Positions 6,911 through 16,972 of a DNA stretch of 64,000 nt are shown here, in pieces. The notes beneath the pieces are model-generated. The model worked only from the letters and a program-made list of their open reading frames with translations, ran no database searches and was not told the origin of the DNA. Position numbers and translations under genes: made by a program. This DNA comes from an uncultured Campylobacter sp. (GTDB lineage: Bacteria > Campylobacterota > Campylobacteria > Campylobacterales > Campylobacteraceae), in the NCBI GenBank assembly GCA_934728065.1, contig CAKVDW010000006.1:27376-91375 (forward strand). Reading direction: 5' to 3'. Each line of letters begins with the position of its first letter. Within the stretch, counting starts at the first letter, position 1.

Positions 6911-8715
6911 TGAACTCGCTCATCATCGGCACAGCAGGACACATAGACCACGGCAAAAGCTCGCTTATCAAGGCGATGAACGGCTTTGACGGCGATGAAC
7001 TCGCCCTTGAAAAAGAAAAAGGCATAACGATAAATTTGAGCTTTTCGCACCTGCAAAACGCGCAGGGCGCAAATATCGCTTTCATCGATGTGCCCGGACA
7101 CGAAAATCTCATCAAAACGATGATAAGCGGGGCTTTTTCTTTTAGCGTGTGCCTTTTCGTTGTCGATATAAACGAGGGTTTAAAGGCGCAAAGTGTAGAA
7201 CATTTGCAGATTTTAAGGCTTTTGGGTTGTGAAAGTATCGTTTTGGTGCTGAGTAAATGCGACTTGTGTGAAAATATTGCTGAAAAAAAAGAAGAAATTT
7301 TAAAAAATTTAAAACCCTTTAAAATGCAAATTTTAAACTCATTTTGCACGAGCATAAAAGATGAATCAAGCATTGATGAGCTTAAGCACTTCCTTTTCAC
7401 GCTCAAAACAAAGCCAAACGATGAAAGGCTGGTGTTTCGCTACTACATAGACAGGGTTTTTACCCTAAAAGGCATAGGCACTGTGGTTACAGGCTCTTTA
7501 AATGAGGGTTGTGTTGAGCTTAATGAAAAGATTTTTTGCCTTGACATAAATAAAGATTTGCTGGTTAAAAATGTGCAAATTCAAGGGCAAAATGTCTCAA
7601 AGGCAAGTGCTTATAACCGCGTGGCTTTGAGCTTAAATTGTGATTACAAAGAGCTTAAAAAAGGCTTTTTGCTCAGTAAAAAAGGTTTTTTTAAAGGCTT
7701 TAAAGAAGCTGATGGCGTTGTGTTTGCTAAAGATTTGCCAAATAAAAGTACTGTGCTTTTTTGCGTTGGCTCAAGGCAAGTAAGTGCTAAAATGACCTTG
7801 CTTAAAGAATTTGATGAGAAATATTTTGTTCATTTTGACTTTGAAAAAACGGTTTTTTTATGCTTTGATGAGCGATTTATTTTGCTTGAAAATTCACGCT
7901 TAAAGGCTGGGGGGCGCATTTTAAATCCTGTGAGCGAACCTCTTAAAAAAGAACAAAAAATACAACTTTTAAACCTTTTAGAAGTTAAAGACTTTCTCTC
8001 AAGTTTTGAATTTTTAAAAAGCACGCATAAGCTTGGCTTTGGTTTGCTTTCATCATATCAGAGGTTTAAGCTGACGCACAGTGATGCTCTAGTGCTTGCT
8101 AAAAGCTTAAATAATGTCTTTGTCGATGAAAAAGAGTTGAATGTTTATGATTTAAACTGTGTCCAAAATATAAAAGAATTTGTGTATTTTTTATTGTCAA
8201 AGAATGAATACGCAATGCTTTCACCAAATTTATTAAGTTTAAGACTTGGCTGGGCAAGCGAGGCTCTTTGTGAATTTGTGCTAAAATCGATGAGCAAAGA
8301 GCTGGACTTTGAGGGCGGAATTTATTTTAAAAAGGGAATGAGTTTTGAAAAATTAGAGCGCAAAAACCACGATGCGCTTTATGAAATTCTTAAAAAAGAA
8401 GGCATAAAGCCAACAGCACCTTATAATCTTTATGATTTATTAGAACTAGACCGCATTAGAGGGGATTCTATGCTTAAAAAACTCACTAAAAATGGTCTTG
8501 TGGTGCGCCTAGCACATAATCTTTTCATTGAAAAGTCAGCATTAATGGGACTTGAAAAGGCGTGTTTAGAGTTATTAAAAAGTCAAGCCCTTGACATAAA
8601 AACAGTAAAGGAGCATTTTAAGCTTTCTCGCAAATACGCCATAGCGTATTTGGAGTGGCTTGACAAAAACGACAAAATCATCAAAGACGGCGAAACAAGG
8701 CGTTTGCGAGCTTAA
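6910..8715 (+). CDS. selB: Selenocysteine-specific elongation factor
   Basis: The EF-Tu-like GTPase core shows GTAGHIDHGKSSL (G1), DVPGHE (G3) and LSKCDL (G4). It is followed by domains II/III and a C-terminal region with winged-helix repeats (for example LERKNHDALYEILKKEGIKP), which bind the SECIS hairpin of selenoprotein mRNAs. SelB delivers Sec-tRNA(Sec) to in-frame UGA codons. Two start codons, GTG 6907 and ATG 6910, are adjacent. I take ATG 6910, which overlaps the selA stop by one base. The length of about 600 aa is normal. The operon ends here and is followed by a long repeat-bearing gap. Confidence 0.95.
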   Translation: MNSLIIGTAGHIDHGKSSLIKAMNGFDGDELALEKEKGITINLSFSHLQNAQGANIAFIDVPGHENLIKTMISGAFSFSVCLFVVDINEGLKAQSVEHLQILRLLGCESIVLVLSKCDLCENIAEKKEEILKNLKPFKMQILNSFCTSIKDESSIDELKHFLFTLKTKPNDERLVFRYYIDRVFTLKGIGTVVTGSLNEGCVELNEKIFCLDINKDLLVKNVQIQGQNVSKASAYNRVALSLNCDYKELKKGFLLSKKGFFKGFKEADGVVFAKDLPNKSTVLFCVGSRQVSAKMTLLKEFDEKYFVHFDFEKTVFLCFDERFILLENSRLKAGGRILNPVSEPLKKEQKIQLLNLLEVKDFLSSFEFLKSTHKLGFGLLSSYQRFKLTHSDALVLAKSLNNVFVDEKELNVYDLNCVQNIKEFVYFLLSKNEYAMLSPNLLSLRLGWASEALCEFVLKSMSKELDFEGGIYFKKGMSFEKLERKNHDALYEILKKEGIKPTAPYNLYDLLELDRIRGDSMLKKLTKNGLVVRLAHNLFIEKSALMGLEKACLELLKSQALDIKTVKEHFKLSRKYAIAYLEWLDKNDKIIKDGETRRLRA

Positions 8716-8902
8716 ATTTAGGGCAAATTCAAAGCTCTGCGCTAAAAGGCTGAATGTTTGCGTGTTTTTAGCGTGGCGTAATCATAAATTTAAATATTAT
8801 CCTTGCTCGTGGATTGCCACGCCGTTTTTTTGTAAAAACGGGTCGCAATGACGAAGTCCTTGTTATAATGGCTTATTATTTGTTGTTATACTGATAATTT
8901 TC

Positions 8903-8929
8903 GTCATACTGAGCGTGTGCCAAGTATCC
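8903..8929. repeat. Partial copy of the palindromic element
   Basis: GTCATACTGAG (8903-8913) followed by AAGTATCCA. Only the left arm is recognisable, with no matching right arm. Confidence 0.5.
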
Positions 8930-8944
8930 AAAAACTTTTCACAT

Positions 8945-9068
8945 TGTCATACTGAGCTTTCGCAAGAAAGCGAAGTATCCACAAAATCAAAGTGTTTTAA
9001 ATCCTTATGGATTTTTTTGCTACGGCTACGCCTTGCAACCCGTTGGGTCGCTACGCTCAAAATGACAA
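8945..9068. repeat. Palindromic intergenic element, copy A
   Basis: The left arm TTGTCATACTGAG (8945) with CGAAGTATCCAC (8971-8982) faces a right arm with ATGGAT (9007) and GCTCAAAATGACAA (9054-9067). The ends TTGTCA/TGACAA are perfectly inverted and the interior is a degenerate stem. Length is about 124 bp, with extra small hairpins inside (TTTCGCAAGAAAGCG). Confidence 0.65.
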
Positions 9069-9077
9069 GGTTTTGTT

Positions 9078-9177
9078 TGTCATACTGAGGCGTTAGCCGA
9101 AGTATCCATAAATTTAAGGCGTGTCTTAAATTCTGTGGATTTTTCGCTTTCTAATGAAAGCTCAAAATGACAAAATC
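9078..9177. repeat. Palindromic intergenic element, copy B
   Basis: TTGTCATACTGAG (9078-9090) with CGAAGTATCCATAAATTTAA faces TTAAATTCTGTGGAT (9126-9140) and AGCTCAAAATGACAA (about 9163-9177). It lies head-to-tail after copy A, with about 100 bp between the TTGTCA and TGACAA ends. Confidence 0.65.
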
Positions 9178-9391
9178 CGCCGTCATTGCACGCTTTGTAA
9201 TCATCATTGTGAGCAAAAAAAGAGTCTTGCAAAAGCCTTGTGTGGCAATCTTAAAAAATGCTGAATTTTCAAAGTCTTATTTTAAAGCCTTTGTAGTTAA
9301 ATTTGCAAATTTTTTTACAATTTTTTCACACATTTTTCACAAATTTTTTAAATTTTTTGTCAAAGTTTGGGAAAATTCAGCTTAAAAAGAC

Positions 9392-9397
9392 TATAAT
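9392..9397 (+). promoter_or_regulatory. Possible -10 for the Sel1-repeat gene
   Basis: TATAAT in CTATAATCC lies about 160 bp upstream of the ATG, which would give a long leader. No closer TATAAT was seen. Confidence 0.35.
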
Positions 9398-9554
9398 CCA
9401 TAAATCAATTTTAAAATTTAAATTTTTCGCCCTTTGTGAGAATTTAACAAATTTTAAAATGTGATGAATAAATTATAAAATTCAAAAAAGTCTTTAAAGC
9501 ATTGAGACGATAGACTTTTGGTTTTGCATAAGGCTTTGCAATAAAGGGAACAAA

Positions 9555-10217
9555 ATGAAAAAGTTGGTTTTGATGGCTTGTGTTTTAGTGGGCATAGGCT
9601 TTGGAGCAGACATTAAAACACTTACACAACAATGTGAGGCAAAAGATCATTGGGCTTGCGTTGATTTACTCCTAGAGTATGGCAAAGCAAAAAATTACTC
9701 AAAGTTTTTTGAATTAGCCCAAAAGGCTTGTGATTTAAACAATGCTCGTGTATGTCGCAATCTTGGTCAATTTTATCATTTTGGATTTGGTGTAGAAAAA
9801 GATTTTTTCAAGGCTGCGGAGTATTATCAACAAGCTTGTGATATGAAAGAAGCTGCTGGGTGTTTTAATCTAGGTGTGCTTTATCTTAATGGACAAGGTG
9901 TGGAAAAGAATTTTGTCAAAGCTAGGGAGTATTTTCAACAAGCGTGCGACTTGGAAAACGGTGATGGGTGCAACGCTCTTGGAGCGCTTTATGAGGAAGG
10001 GGAAGGCGTAAGGCTGGATTTTGCCAAAGCTGTTTCATACTATAAAATGGCTTGTAATTTTAACAGTAGTTATGGTTGTGATAATCTAGGTATGTGCTAT
10101 AAAAACGGACAAGGCGTTACAAAAGATATAAACAAAGCCAAAGAGCTTTTTAAAAAGGCTTGTGATTTAGACTTACAAGATGGGTGTGATAATTACAAAA
10201 ATGAGATAATGCGCTAG
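9555..10217 (+). CDS. Secreted Sel1-repeat, cysteine-rich protein (Hcp-like)
   Basis: An 18-residue signal peptide (MKKLVLMACVLVGIGFGA) precedes five to six Sel1-like helical repeats of about 36 residues (for example YQQACDMKEAAGCFNLGVLY, GVEKNFVKAREYFQQA). Each repeat carries a pair of Cys seven residues apart (AC-x7-C), the disulphide pattern of Helicobacter cysteine-rich proteins. It is expected to be periplasmic or secreted. Hcp proteins are described as penicillin-binding or weak beta-lactamases and as immune-reactive in Helicobacter. The role here is not proven. AAAGGG precedes the ATG. The disulphides may be formed by the Dsb system, and a DsbC-like gene follows downstream. Confidence 0.85.
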   Translation: MKKLVLMACVLVGIGFGADIKTLTQQCEAKDHWACVDLLLEYGKAKNYSKFFELAQKACDLNNARVCRNLGQFYHFGFGVEKDFFKAAEYYQQACDMKEAAGCFNLGVLYLNGQGVEKNFVKAREYFQQACDLENGDGCNALGALYEEGEGVRLDFAKAVSYYKMACNFNSSYGCDNLGMCYKNGQGVTKDINKAKELFKKACDLDLQDGCDNYKNEIMR

Positions 10218-10418
10218 CGAAACTGCTCTTGCTCGAAAAGTAGCTTGTGGTGGATGGGCGTTGTGCTTGTAAGATGGCGCATTTCACAAGATAAATTTAG
10301 GGCAAATTTAAACGCCAAATTCAAAGTGCAAACGGGCTTTAAGGCTCAAATTTCAGTCAAGTTGGTAAGCGTTTAGAAAAAGAGATTATACTAACTTTTT
10401 ATTTTAGATTAAGGATTA
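10218..10418. other. Short non-coding gap
   Basis: About 200 bp without an ORF. A TATACT box at 10387-10392 may be the -10 of the DsbC-like gene. Confidence 0.4.
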
Positions 10419-11138
10419 ATGATGAAAAAAATCACATTTTTACTTGGGCTTACCTTTAGTCTAGCCTTTGCTCTTAGCAACAGCGAACTTGTCAGTTTTT
10501 ATGAACCCATAATCAAAGCGCAATTTCCAAAGGCTAAACTTTCCATACTCAAAAGAGAAAAGCTAGAAAATGGCTTTGAAAGTGTTGAACTTCTCATCAA
10601 CAACGGCAACAAAAAAAGCAGTGAAATTCTTTTTGTTAAGGATAATTTTATCTTCCCTGATATTATCGATATAAAAAATAAAAAGTCTTATCGCGAAGAA
10701 TATGAATTTAAGAAATTTGAAACAGCAAGGGCAAATTTTGAAAAAAATGTCAAAAGCACCTTGAAAAAAGAAGGTCAAATCATCGCTTTAGGCGATAGTA
10801 AAAAGCCAAAAATTTATGTATTTTCAGACCCTGAATGTCCATATTGTAAAGCGCATTTGGAAACAGTTGAAGTTATGCTTGCCCAATATCAAGTAAATTT
10901 CGTTCTTACCGCAATACTTAGTGAAAACTCCATTCACAAAGTCGCTCAAATCTATACTGAAATCAAAAATGCCAAAACAGATAGCCAAAAAATAACCATT
11001 TTACGCAAATATTACGGCAAAGATGTCAAAACCCCAAAAGCAAACAAAAAAGCTTATGATGAAGCAGTAGCTTTGTCTGAAAAATACACCAAGCTAGGAC
11101 TTCGCTCTGTTCCAACCATCATAGAATTTGATAAATAA
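10419..11138 (+). CDS. Periplasmic thioredoxin-fold protein, DsbC/DsbG-like (Cj1380-like)
   Basis: A signal peptide (to FALS) is followed by an N-terminal dimerisation-type region and a thioredoxin fold with the active site SDPECPYCKAH (CPYC, about residue 145) and the cis-proline segment LRSVPTII near the C-terminus. CPYC is found in bacterial disulphide isomerases. The expected role is reduction or isomerisation of disulphides in exported proteins, plausibly including the Cys-rich Hcp-like protein encoded just upstream. Its 239 aa is normal for the family. C. jejuni has a homologue directly after selB. Here the Hcp-like gene and the repeat island have been inserted in between. Confidence 0.85.
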   Translation: MMKKITFLLGLTFSLAFALSNSELVSFYEPIIKAQFPKAKLSILKREKLENGFESVELLINNGNKKSSEILFVKDNFIFPDIIDIKNKKSYREEYEFKKFETARANFEKNVKSTLKKEGQIIALGDSKKPKIYVFSDPECPYCKAHLETVEVMLAQYQVNFVLTAILSENSIHKVAQIYTEIKNAKTDSQKITILRKYYGKDVKTPKANKKAYDEAVALSEKYTKLGLRSVPTIIEFDK

Positions 11139-11284
11139 TTTCGCTTGTATTTTTGTATCAATTTTTGCATTTTTCCTCAATAAAGTGCAAAAATTCTTGT
11201 AAATTTTAGCTCATTTTAAGCGAGAGTTGCACCTATCCAAATATAAAGAGCAACAAAAGGCAAATTTTCATCATCTTACAGCGT

Positions 11285-11310
11285 AAAGCTACTTTTTCAA
11301 GTAGCTTTTT

Positions 11311-11312
<2 letters not shown>
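11285..11312 (+). terminator. Rho-independent terminator
   Basis: AAGCTACTT / AAGTAGCTT stem with a short TTTC-type loop, followed by a T-run (TTTTTTTATA) in the plus direction. It ends transcription from the DsbC-like gene, and the T-run touches the stop of convergent gdhA. Confidence 0.8.
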
Positions 11313-12681
<1,369 letters not shown>

Positions 12682-12749
12682 TTATCTTTTTTATAATTGT
12701 ATAGTAAAAAGCTTTAAATAAAGTTTATAAAGAATAAAAATGGATAAAT

Positions 12750-14177
12750 TTATCTTGTCTTAACCTTATCAAATAATTTAAACACAGCACTTTGCAAGAG
12801 TTTTGCTCCTGCTAAACTTGTCGCTTCAAAGCGGGTGATGAGATAAGGGCTTGTATTTGAGGCGCGAAGTAAAGCCCAGCCAAAGCCAAAGTCTATTCTT
12901 GCGCCGTCTATCTCGCACAAATCCTTTACGCTTAAATTTGAATTATTATTTTCCATAAATTCGGCACTTTTGGAAAGATTTTTTAACTCATCATCGAGTT
13001 CGCCAGCCTTTACCGCACTCTTAAAGGCTTCAACAAGCTGAAATTTTTGTTCTTCGCTCACGGGAATTTTGATTTCATCGGTTGTATAGAGCTTTGGCAA
13101 GGCTTCTATCATCGCTTGCAAGTCAAAGCCCTTGTGGATAAGCTCCAACGCACGCAAAAAGGCATAAATGCCATCATCATAGCCAAAATATCGGTGTTTG
13201 AAAAAGATATGCCCGCTCACCTCAGCGGCTAAATCGATATTTTGAGCCTTCATCATCTTTTTAATGTTTGAATGTCCCGTTTTTCCCATAAAAATTTCGC
13301 CAAATTTACCCACTTCATCAAAAAGATTTTTCGAGCATTTTACCTCACCCAAAACGCGTGGATTTGGGATATTTTTAGCAAAAAGATAGCAAAGCTCATC
13401 GCCACAAAAAATGTGCTGTGTGTTTAAAGCTACCATTCTATCGGCATCTCCGTCAAAGGCAAAGCCCATTTTAATGCGCGGATTTTGAGCGAGCAAATCC
13501 TGCAAAGCCCTTAAATTTTCGTGTTCTGTCGGGTCTGGGGCGTGGTTTGGAAACTGCCCATCAGGCTCGGCAAAAAGTATGCTAGCCTTTAAATTTAGGG
13601 CTTTTATCAAGGGTTTGATGACAACGCCACTTGCGCCGTTCGCACAATCAATGCCAAATTCATACTCAAAGCCCCTTAAATGCGCAAACTGCTCGCTCAT
13701 AAATTCAACATAAAGGCTTAAAATGTCGTATTTTTCACACGCCACATTATCTACGATAACTTCGTCATTTGCCAAAAAGTCCTGCACTTGCTTACCAAAG
13801 GCTTTAAGCTCAGCCCCGAAAAAACTCTCTTTGCCTATGGTGATTTTAAAGCCGTTATAGTCTTTTGGGTTGTGCGAGCCTGTTATCATCACATTTGCGT
13901 CAAATTTCGCGCCCATATAAAGGCTAAAATACCCAAGTGGCGTTGGTGCAAGCCCCAAATTATAGACTTTTATGCCAGCCTTGTTTAGTCCGCTTACAAG
14001 ATAGCCAAAAAGCTCATCAGCACTATACCTAGCATCATAACCCACGCTTACATTCTTGCAGCCCTTTTTGAGCATTAAAAGCCCCAGCAAATAGCCGATT
14101 GCCTTGACACTTTTTTCGTTAAGCTCCTTGCCGTAAAGCCCTCTTATATCGTATTCTCTAAAAATAACATCAAGCAT
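12750..14177 (-). CDS. Phosphomannomutase / phosphoglucomutase (AlgC-like)
   Basis: The alpha-D-phosphohexomutase signatures are all present: FREYDIRGLYG at the N-terminus, the phosphoserine loop TGSHNPKDYNGFK, the metal loop FAFDGDADRM, the sugar-binding EVSGHIFFK and the phosphate-binding RFEATS near the end. It interconverts hexose 6- and 1-phosphates to feed sugar nucleotides for LOS, capsule and glycosylation. I start it at ATG 14177 (MLDVIF), because the in-frame ATG 18 bp further out would have the ribosome-binding site (AAGGGTC) inside the gene. It is divergent from fliL, as in the C. jejuni order Cj1407-Cj1408. Confidence 0.9.
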   Translation of the reverse strand: MLDVIFREYDIRGLYGKELNEKSVKAIGYLLGLLMLKKGCKNVSVGYDARYSADELFGYLVSGLNKAGIKVYNLGLAPTPLGYFSLYMGAKFDANVMITGSHNPKDYNGFKITIGKESFFGAELKAFGKQVQDFLANDEVIVDNVACEKYDILSLYVEFMSEQFAHLRGFEYEFGIDCANGASGVVIKPLIKALNLKASILFAEPDGQFPNHAPDPTEHENLRALQDLLAQNPRIKMGFAFDGDADRMVALNTQHIFCGDELCYLFAKNIPNPRVLGEVKCSKNLFDEVGKFGEIFMGKTGHSNIKKMMKAQNIDLAAEVSGHIFFKHRYFGYDDGIYAFLRALELIHKGFDLQAMIEALPKLYTTDEIKIPVSEEQKFQLVEAFKSAVKAGELDDELKNLSKSAEFMENNNSNLSVKDLCEIDGARIDFGFGWALLRASNTSPYLITRFEATSLAGAKLLQSAVFKLFDKVKTR

Positions 14178-14234
14178 AATGACCCTTTTTTGCAAATTAT
14201 TTGCTTAAAAATTTGGATATTGATAAATTTTTGC

Positions 14235-14240
14235 TACAAT
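14235..14240 (+). promoter_or_regulatory. fliL promoter -10 (TTGCTACAAT)
   Basis: An extended -10-like TGcTACAAT lies 41 bp before the fliL ATG in the divergent intergenic region. Confidence 0.5.
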
Positions 14241-14280
14241 TTTACAATATTTTTTTTAATACTTTCAAAAAGGATAAAAA

Positions 14281-14841
14281 ATGGCAGAAGAAGAAGCAAC
14301 GGAAGAGAAAAAGCCCAAAAAAGGCGGCTCTTTAGTTTTAATCGTAGTTTTAGTATTGCTGATACTTTTACTTGCAGTTGTAGGTCTCATAGGCTATTTA
14401 ATGCTACAAGGTCCAGCTGATGAAGAAGCTGTAGCTCCAAATGCAGCAAACGCACAAGCTGCTGCTCCAGCACCAGCTGCTGATGCAAACAAAAAAGGCA
14501 GCAGCGAACAGCACCAAAGGGGAAGTGATTATTCTAACATAGGGGTTATGTTTCCTTTAGAAGCCTTTACTTTGAATTTGTTGAGCGATAGCGGGGCAAG
14601 ATATGTAAAATGCACTATGCAGCTTGAGCAAAATGCTGAAATTTTGCAACCTGAAATCGAGAAAAAAATGGCTGTTATCCGAGATATAGTTATAAGAACG
14701 CTTACTTCAAAAACCTTTGAAGAAGTTAGCACTACAAAGGGTAAGGAGCGTTTGAAAGATGAGCTTGTCGGCAAAATCAACGAGGTTTTAACGGACGGCT
14801 TTATCAAAAATATCTATTTCACTGACTTTGTCGTGCAATAA
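14281..14841 (+). CDS. fliL: Flagellar basal body-associated protein FliL
   Basis: A 17-residue cytoplasmic, charged N-terminus ([16 protein letters not shown]) leads to one membrane helix (about residues 18-40). Then comes an Ala/Pro-rich linker (about 45-70) and a periplasmic domain with [21 protein letters not shown] and the terminal [12 protein letters not shown], which are typical of FliL. It is known to sit around the stator at the flagellar motor and modulate torque. GGATAAAAA precedes the ATG. It is followed by acpS at 20 bp and probably cotranscribed with it. Confidence 0.9.
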   Translation: MAEEEATEEKKPKKGGSLVLIVVLVLLILLLAVVGLIGYLMLQGPADEEAVAPNAANAQAAAPAPAADANKKGSSEQHQRGSDYSNIGVMFPLEAFTLNLLSDSGARYVKCTMQLEQNAEILQPEIEKKMAVIRDIVIRTLTSKTFEEVSTTKGKERLKDELVGKINEVLTDGFIKNIYFTDFVVQ

Positions 14842-14861
14842 GCCTGAATTTAAGGCGAGTG

Positions 14862-15206
14862 ATGATAGGCTGTGATATAGTCGTTATCGCTAGGATAGAA
14901 AAAATTTGCGCTCGTTATGGAAAGAATTTTTTGGATAAAATTTTAAGCCAAAACGAGCAAAATTTAGCCACAAACGCTCAGAGCATAGCGGGCTTTTTCG
15001 CGGCAAAAGAAGCAGCGAGCAAGGCTTTGGGCGTGGGCATTTGTAAGGAATGTGGCTTTTTGGATATACAAATTCAAAAAGACAAAAAAAACGCCCCAAA
15101 ACTTAAATTTTCTAAAAAAATCAAAAAAAAATTTAAGATAAAACAAAGCTCACTCAGCATAGCCCACGATGGCGGCTTTGCTATGGCTGTGGTAAGTTTA
15201 AAATGA
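14862..15206 (+). CDS. acpS: Holo-acyl-carrier-protein synthase
   Basis: This 114-aa enzyme moves 4'-phosphopantetheine from CoA to the Ser of apo-ACP. The start [14 protein letters not shown] and the motif [14 protein letters not shown] (Mg/CoA-binding, xxKEAxxKAxG) are diagnostic, and the end carries [18 protein letters not shown] 14859 and ATG 14862 are adjacent. I take the ATG. AAGG lies just upstream. Confidence 0.93.
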   Translation: MIGCDIVVIARIEKICARYGKNFLDKILSQNEQNLATNAQSIAGFFAAKEAASKALGVGICKECGFLDIQIQKDKKNAPKLKFSKKIKKKFKIKQSSLSIAHDGGFAMAVVSLK

Positions 15207-15258
15207 TTAGATTTTATTTGATTTTGCTCTTTTTTAAACTTGTGTAGAGTTAATAAAA

Positions 15259-15603
15259 CTACCAAATACTTTGTTTATCAAGTCCTTTTTTAAGCATTAA
15301 ATCAACTATGGGTTGTTCTCTTTTGTTTGCTCTTTCGCAGTGGTTTTTTTGGAAAGAATCAGTAATTTTTATCACTATTTTTGCCCACCATTTGTGTCTG
15401 TCTCGCCAAGCGTGTGATGAAAGGCTTTCCCAAGCATAGCCGTTAAAAAGAGTGGCATTAACAAAATGGTCCATTGCCCTAACGCCGTGTCTGACGCGAG
15501 GCACAGAGATAAAAAGCCCTACAATAACTATAAAAGCATAACCTATAATAAACATAGGCACTATAAAACAAAGCAAAATAGTCCCAACAAGTCTTTCTTT
15601 CAT
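15259..15603 (-). CDS. Small membrane protein (Cj1410c-like)
   Basis: The 114-aa protein has one long hydrophobic N-terminal segment (residues 5-33, VGTILLCFIVPMFIIGYAFI) and a basic, Trp/His-rich tail (SSHAWRDRHKWWAK) in the cytoplasm. I know of no enzymatic motif. It starts 3 bp after the P450 stop and is the last gene of the operon P450 / small membrane protein. The fixed pairing with the P450 across campylobacters suggests a membrane anchor or partner. The role is unknown. Confidence 0.75.
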   Translation of the reverse strand: MKERLVGTILLCFIVPMFIIGYAFIVIVGLFISVPRVRHGVRAMDHFVNATLFNGYAWESLSSHAWRDRHKWWAKIVIKITDSFQKNHCERANKREQPIVDLMLKKGLDKQSIW

Positions 15604-15606
15604 AGC

Positions 15607-16968
15607 TTATCTCTTTATAAGTTTCATTTTCATACCATTTAAAGAACGAATGGTTAGCCGTCCAACTACATCTGGTGTAAAATTTTCTTGTAATTGTAGC
15701 TTATATTTGCTTAACACAGTGCTTAAAATAATCATTGCTTCTTGCATAGCAAAACCTTGTCCTATGCAAACCCGCTCTCCCATACCAAAAGGCATATAAA
15801 CGCCTTTTGCATTAAAATCATCAAACCTTGAAGGCTCAAATTCATTTGGCTTGTCCCAAAATTTCAAATGTCTGTGTATAAGCCAAGGCGCTACAACAAC
15901 CCCAGAACCATTTTTAACAAATTTATCTCTCATTTGCGTGTCTTTTTTTGCTGTGCGAGCAAAAAAACCAACAGGAGGATAAAGCCTTAAAGACTCTTTA
16001 AATATGTTTGTAAGCACTTTAAATCTTTTAATATGAGCAATGTTAAGCTTTTCGCCCTCTGTAACAGCTTGAATTTCATCAAAGGCTTTTTCTTGCCATT
16101 TGGGATTAAGGGCAAGCAAATAAAGTGTCCAAGTAAGAGAACTTGCCGTGGTTTCGTGTCCTGCTAAAAAAAGCATTGAAACTTGGTCTAAAATTTCTTT
16201 AAAAGAAAATCTTTCATTTGTATCACTGTCCACAACCCTTAACAAAGATGCAAGTATATCGACCTTTTCGCCCGATAAGCCTTCATTTTCTTCATCATAA
16301 CGAGGTTTGATGATATCTGTTAGCACCGCTCTTATTGTCTCTCCAGCCTTTAAACGCTTTTTTTCGCCCAAAAAATTTGAAAGCCATTTTGGAAAACAAA
16401 ACATTTGCCTCATCGCCGTTTGCAAGGTTTGTTCTTGAAAAACGGCAAAGGCTTCAAGGACGGTTTTGCCCTTTTCTTCATCAAGCTTTTCGCTCATTAT
16501 GGTGCGAAAAATCACATCAGCCGTAACAAAGGTCATCTCCTCGTCAATTTCTATAATTTGATTTTCATTTTTTTCAAGTCGCCTCATCATATCATCAGCC
16601 GCGCCACTCATCAGCTCAAAAACCTTATGAATTCTTGTCATTTCAAAGCTAGGACGCAAAAGCTCTCTTTGTTTGCTCCACACCTGTCCGTTTGTGGTAA
16701 ATATGCTCTGCCCTAAAAGCGGCTCTAAAAGACGGTGCAAAAGTTCGCTTTTTGGAAATTCTTTTGCCTCATCAACCATAATCCGCTTAACTTCTTTTGG
16801 GTCATTGACGACAAAAAGCTCAAAGCTGGGCATTTTTACCCTACCCATTTGCATACTGTAACTTCTTTCATAAAGCCCATCAAGCCAAGAACGGCGTTTG
16901 AATAAAAAGGTGATGAGATTTGAAGCCTTGTTTTTGTAGGGTTTTGGGTAAAAAGGACATTGAGCCAT
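15607..16968 (-). CDS. Cytochrome P450 (CYP172-like, Cj1411c homologue)
   Basis: A 453-aa haem-thiolate monooxygenase. It shows the I-helix oxygen motif LFLAGHETTASS, the K-helix ESLRLYPP (ExxR) and the haem loop PFGMGERVCIGQGFA (FxxGxxxCxG with the Cys ligand). The N-terminus (MAQCPFYPKPYKNK) has no membrane helix. P450s are rare in this class, and C. jejuni has a single one in the same position at the edge of the capsule locus. The substrate is unknown; a fatty acid or bile-type lipid is a guess. It lies in an operon with the lipase-like membrane protein upstream (5-bp gap) and the small membrane protein downstream. Confidence 0.93.
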   Translation of the reverse strand: MAQCPFYPKPYKNKASNLITFLFKRRSWLDGLYERSYSMQMGRVKMPSFELFVVNDPKEVKRIMVDEAKEFPKSELLHRLLEPLLGQSIFTTNGQVWSKQRELLRPSFEMTRIHKVFELMSGAADDMMRRLEKNENQIIEIDEEMTFVTADVIFRTIMSEKLDEEKGKTVLEAFAVFQEQTLQTAMRQMFCFPKWLSNFLGEKKRLKAGETIRAVLTDIIKPRYDEENEGLSGEKVDILASLLRVVDSDTNERFSFKEILDQVSMLFLAGHETTASSLTWTLYLLALNPKWQEKAFDEIQAVTEGEKLNIAHIKRFKVLTNIFKESLRLYPPVGFFARTAKKDTQMRDKFVKNGSGVVVAPWLIHRHLKFWDKPNEFEPSRFDDFNAKGVYMPFGMGERVCIGQGFAMQEAMIILSTVLSKYKLQLQENFTPDVVGRLTIRSLNGMKMKLIKR

Positions 16969-16972
16969 AATC

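Larger units (their letters stand above)
8716..9554. other. Non-coding gap with palindromic repeats
   Basis: No credible gene is seen in about 840 bp. It contains three copies of the TCATACTGAG...AAGTATCC repeat (annotated separately), then AT-rich sequence with long T/A stretches (9300-9390), and the presumed promoter and leader of the Sel1-repeat gene. Confidence 0.7.

Noticed and set aside
8903-9177. CRISPR array from repeated TCATACTGAG
   Set aside because: Spacing is irregular, copies are palindromic and partly inverted, and no cas gene is near.
9167-9385. 72-aa reading frame in the gap after selB
   Set aside because: It begins inside palindromic element B, is low-complexity (Phe/Lys from T/A runs), and has no ribosome site.
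8716-9554. tRNA(Sec) (selC) gene after selB
   Set aside because: No cloverleaf with the long acceptor and variable arm or TCA anticodon was found by eye.
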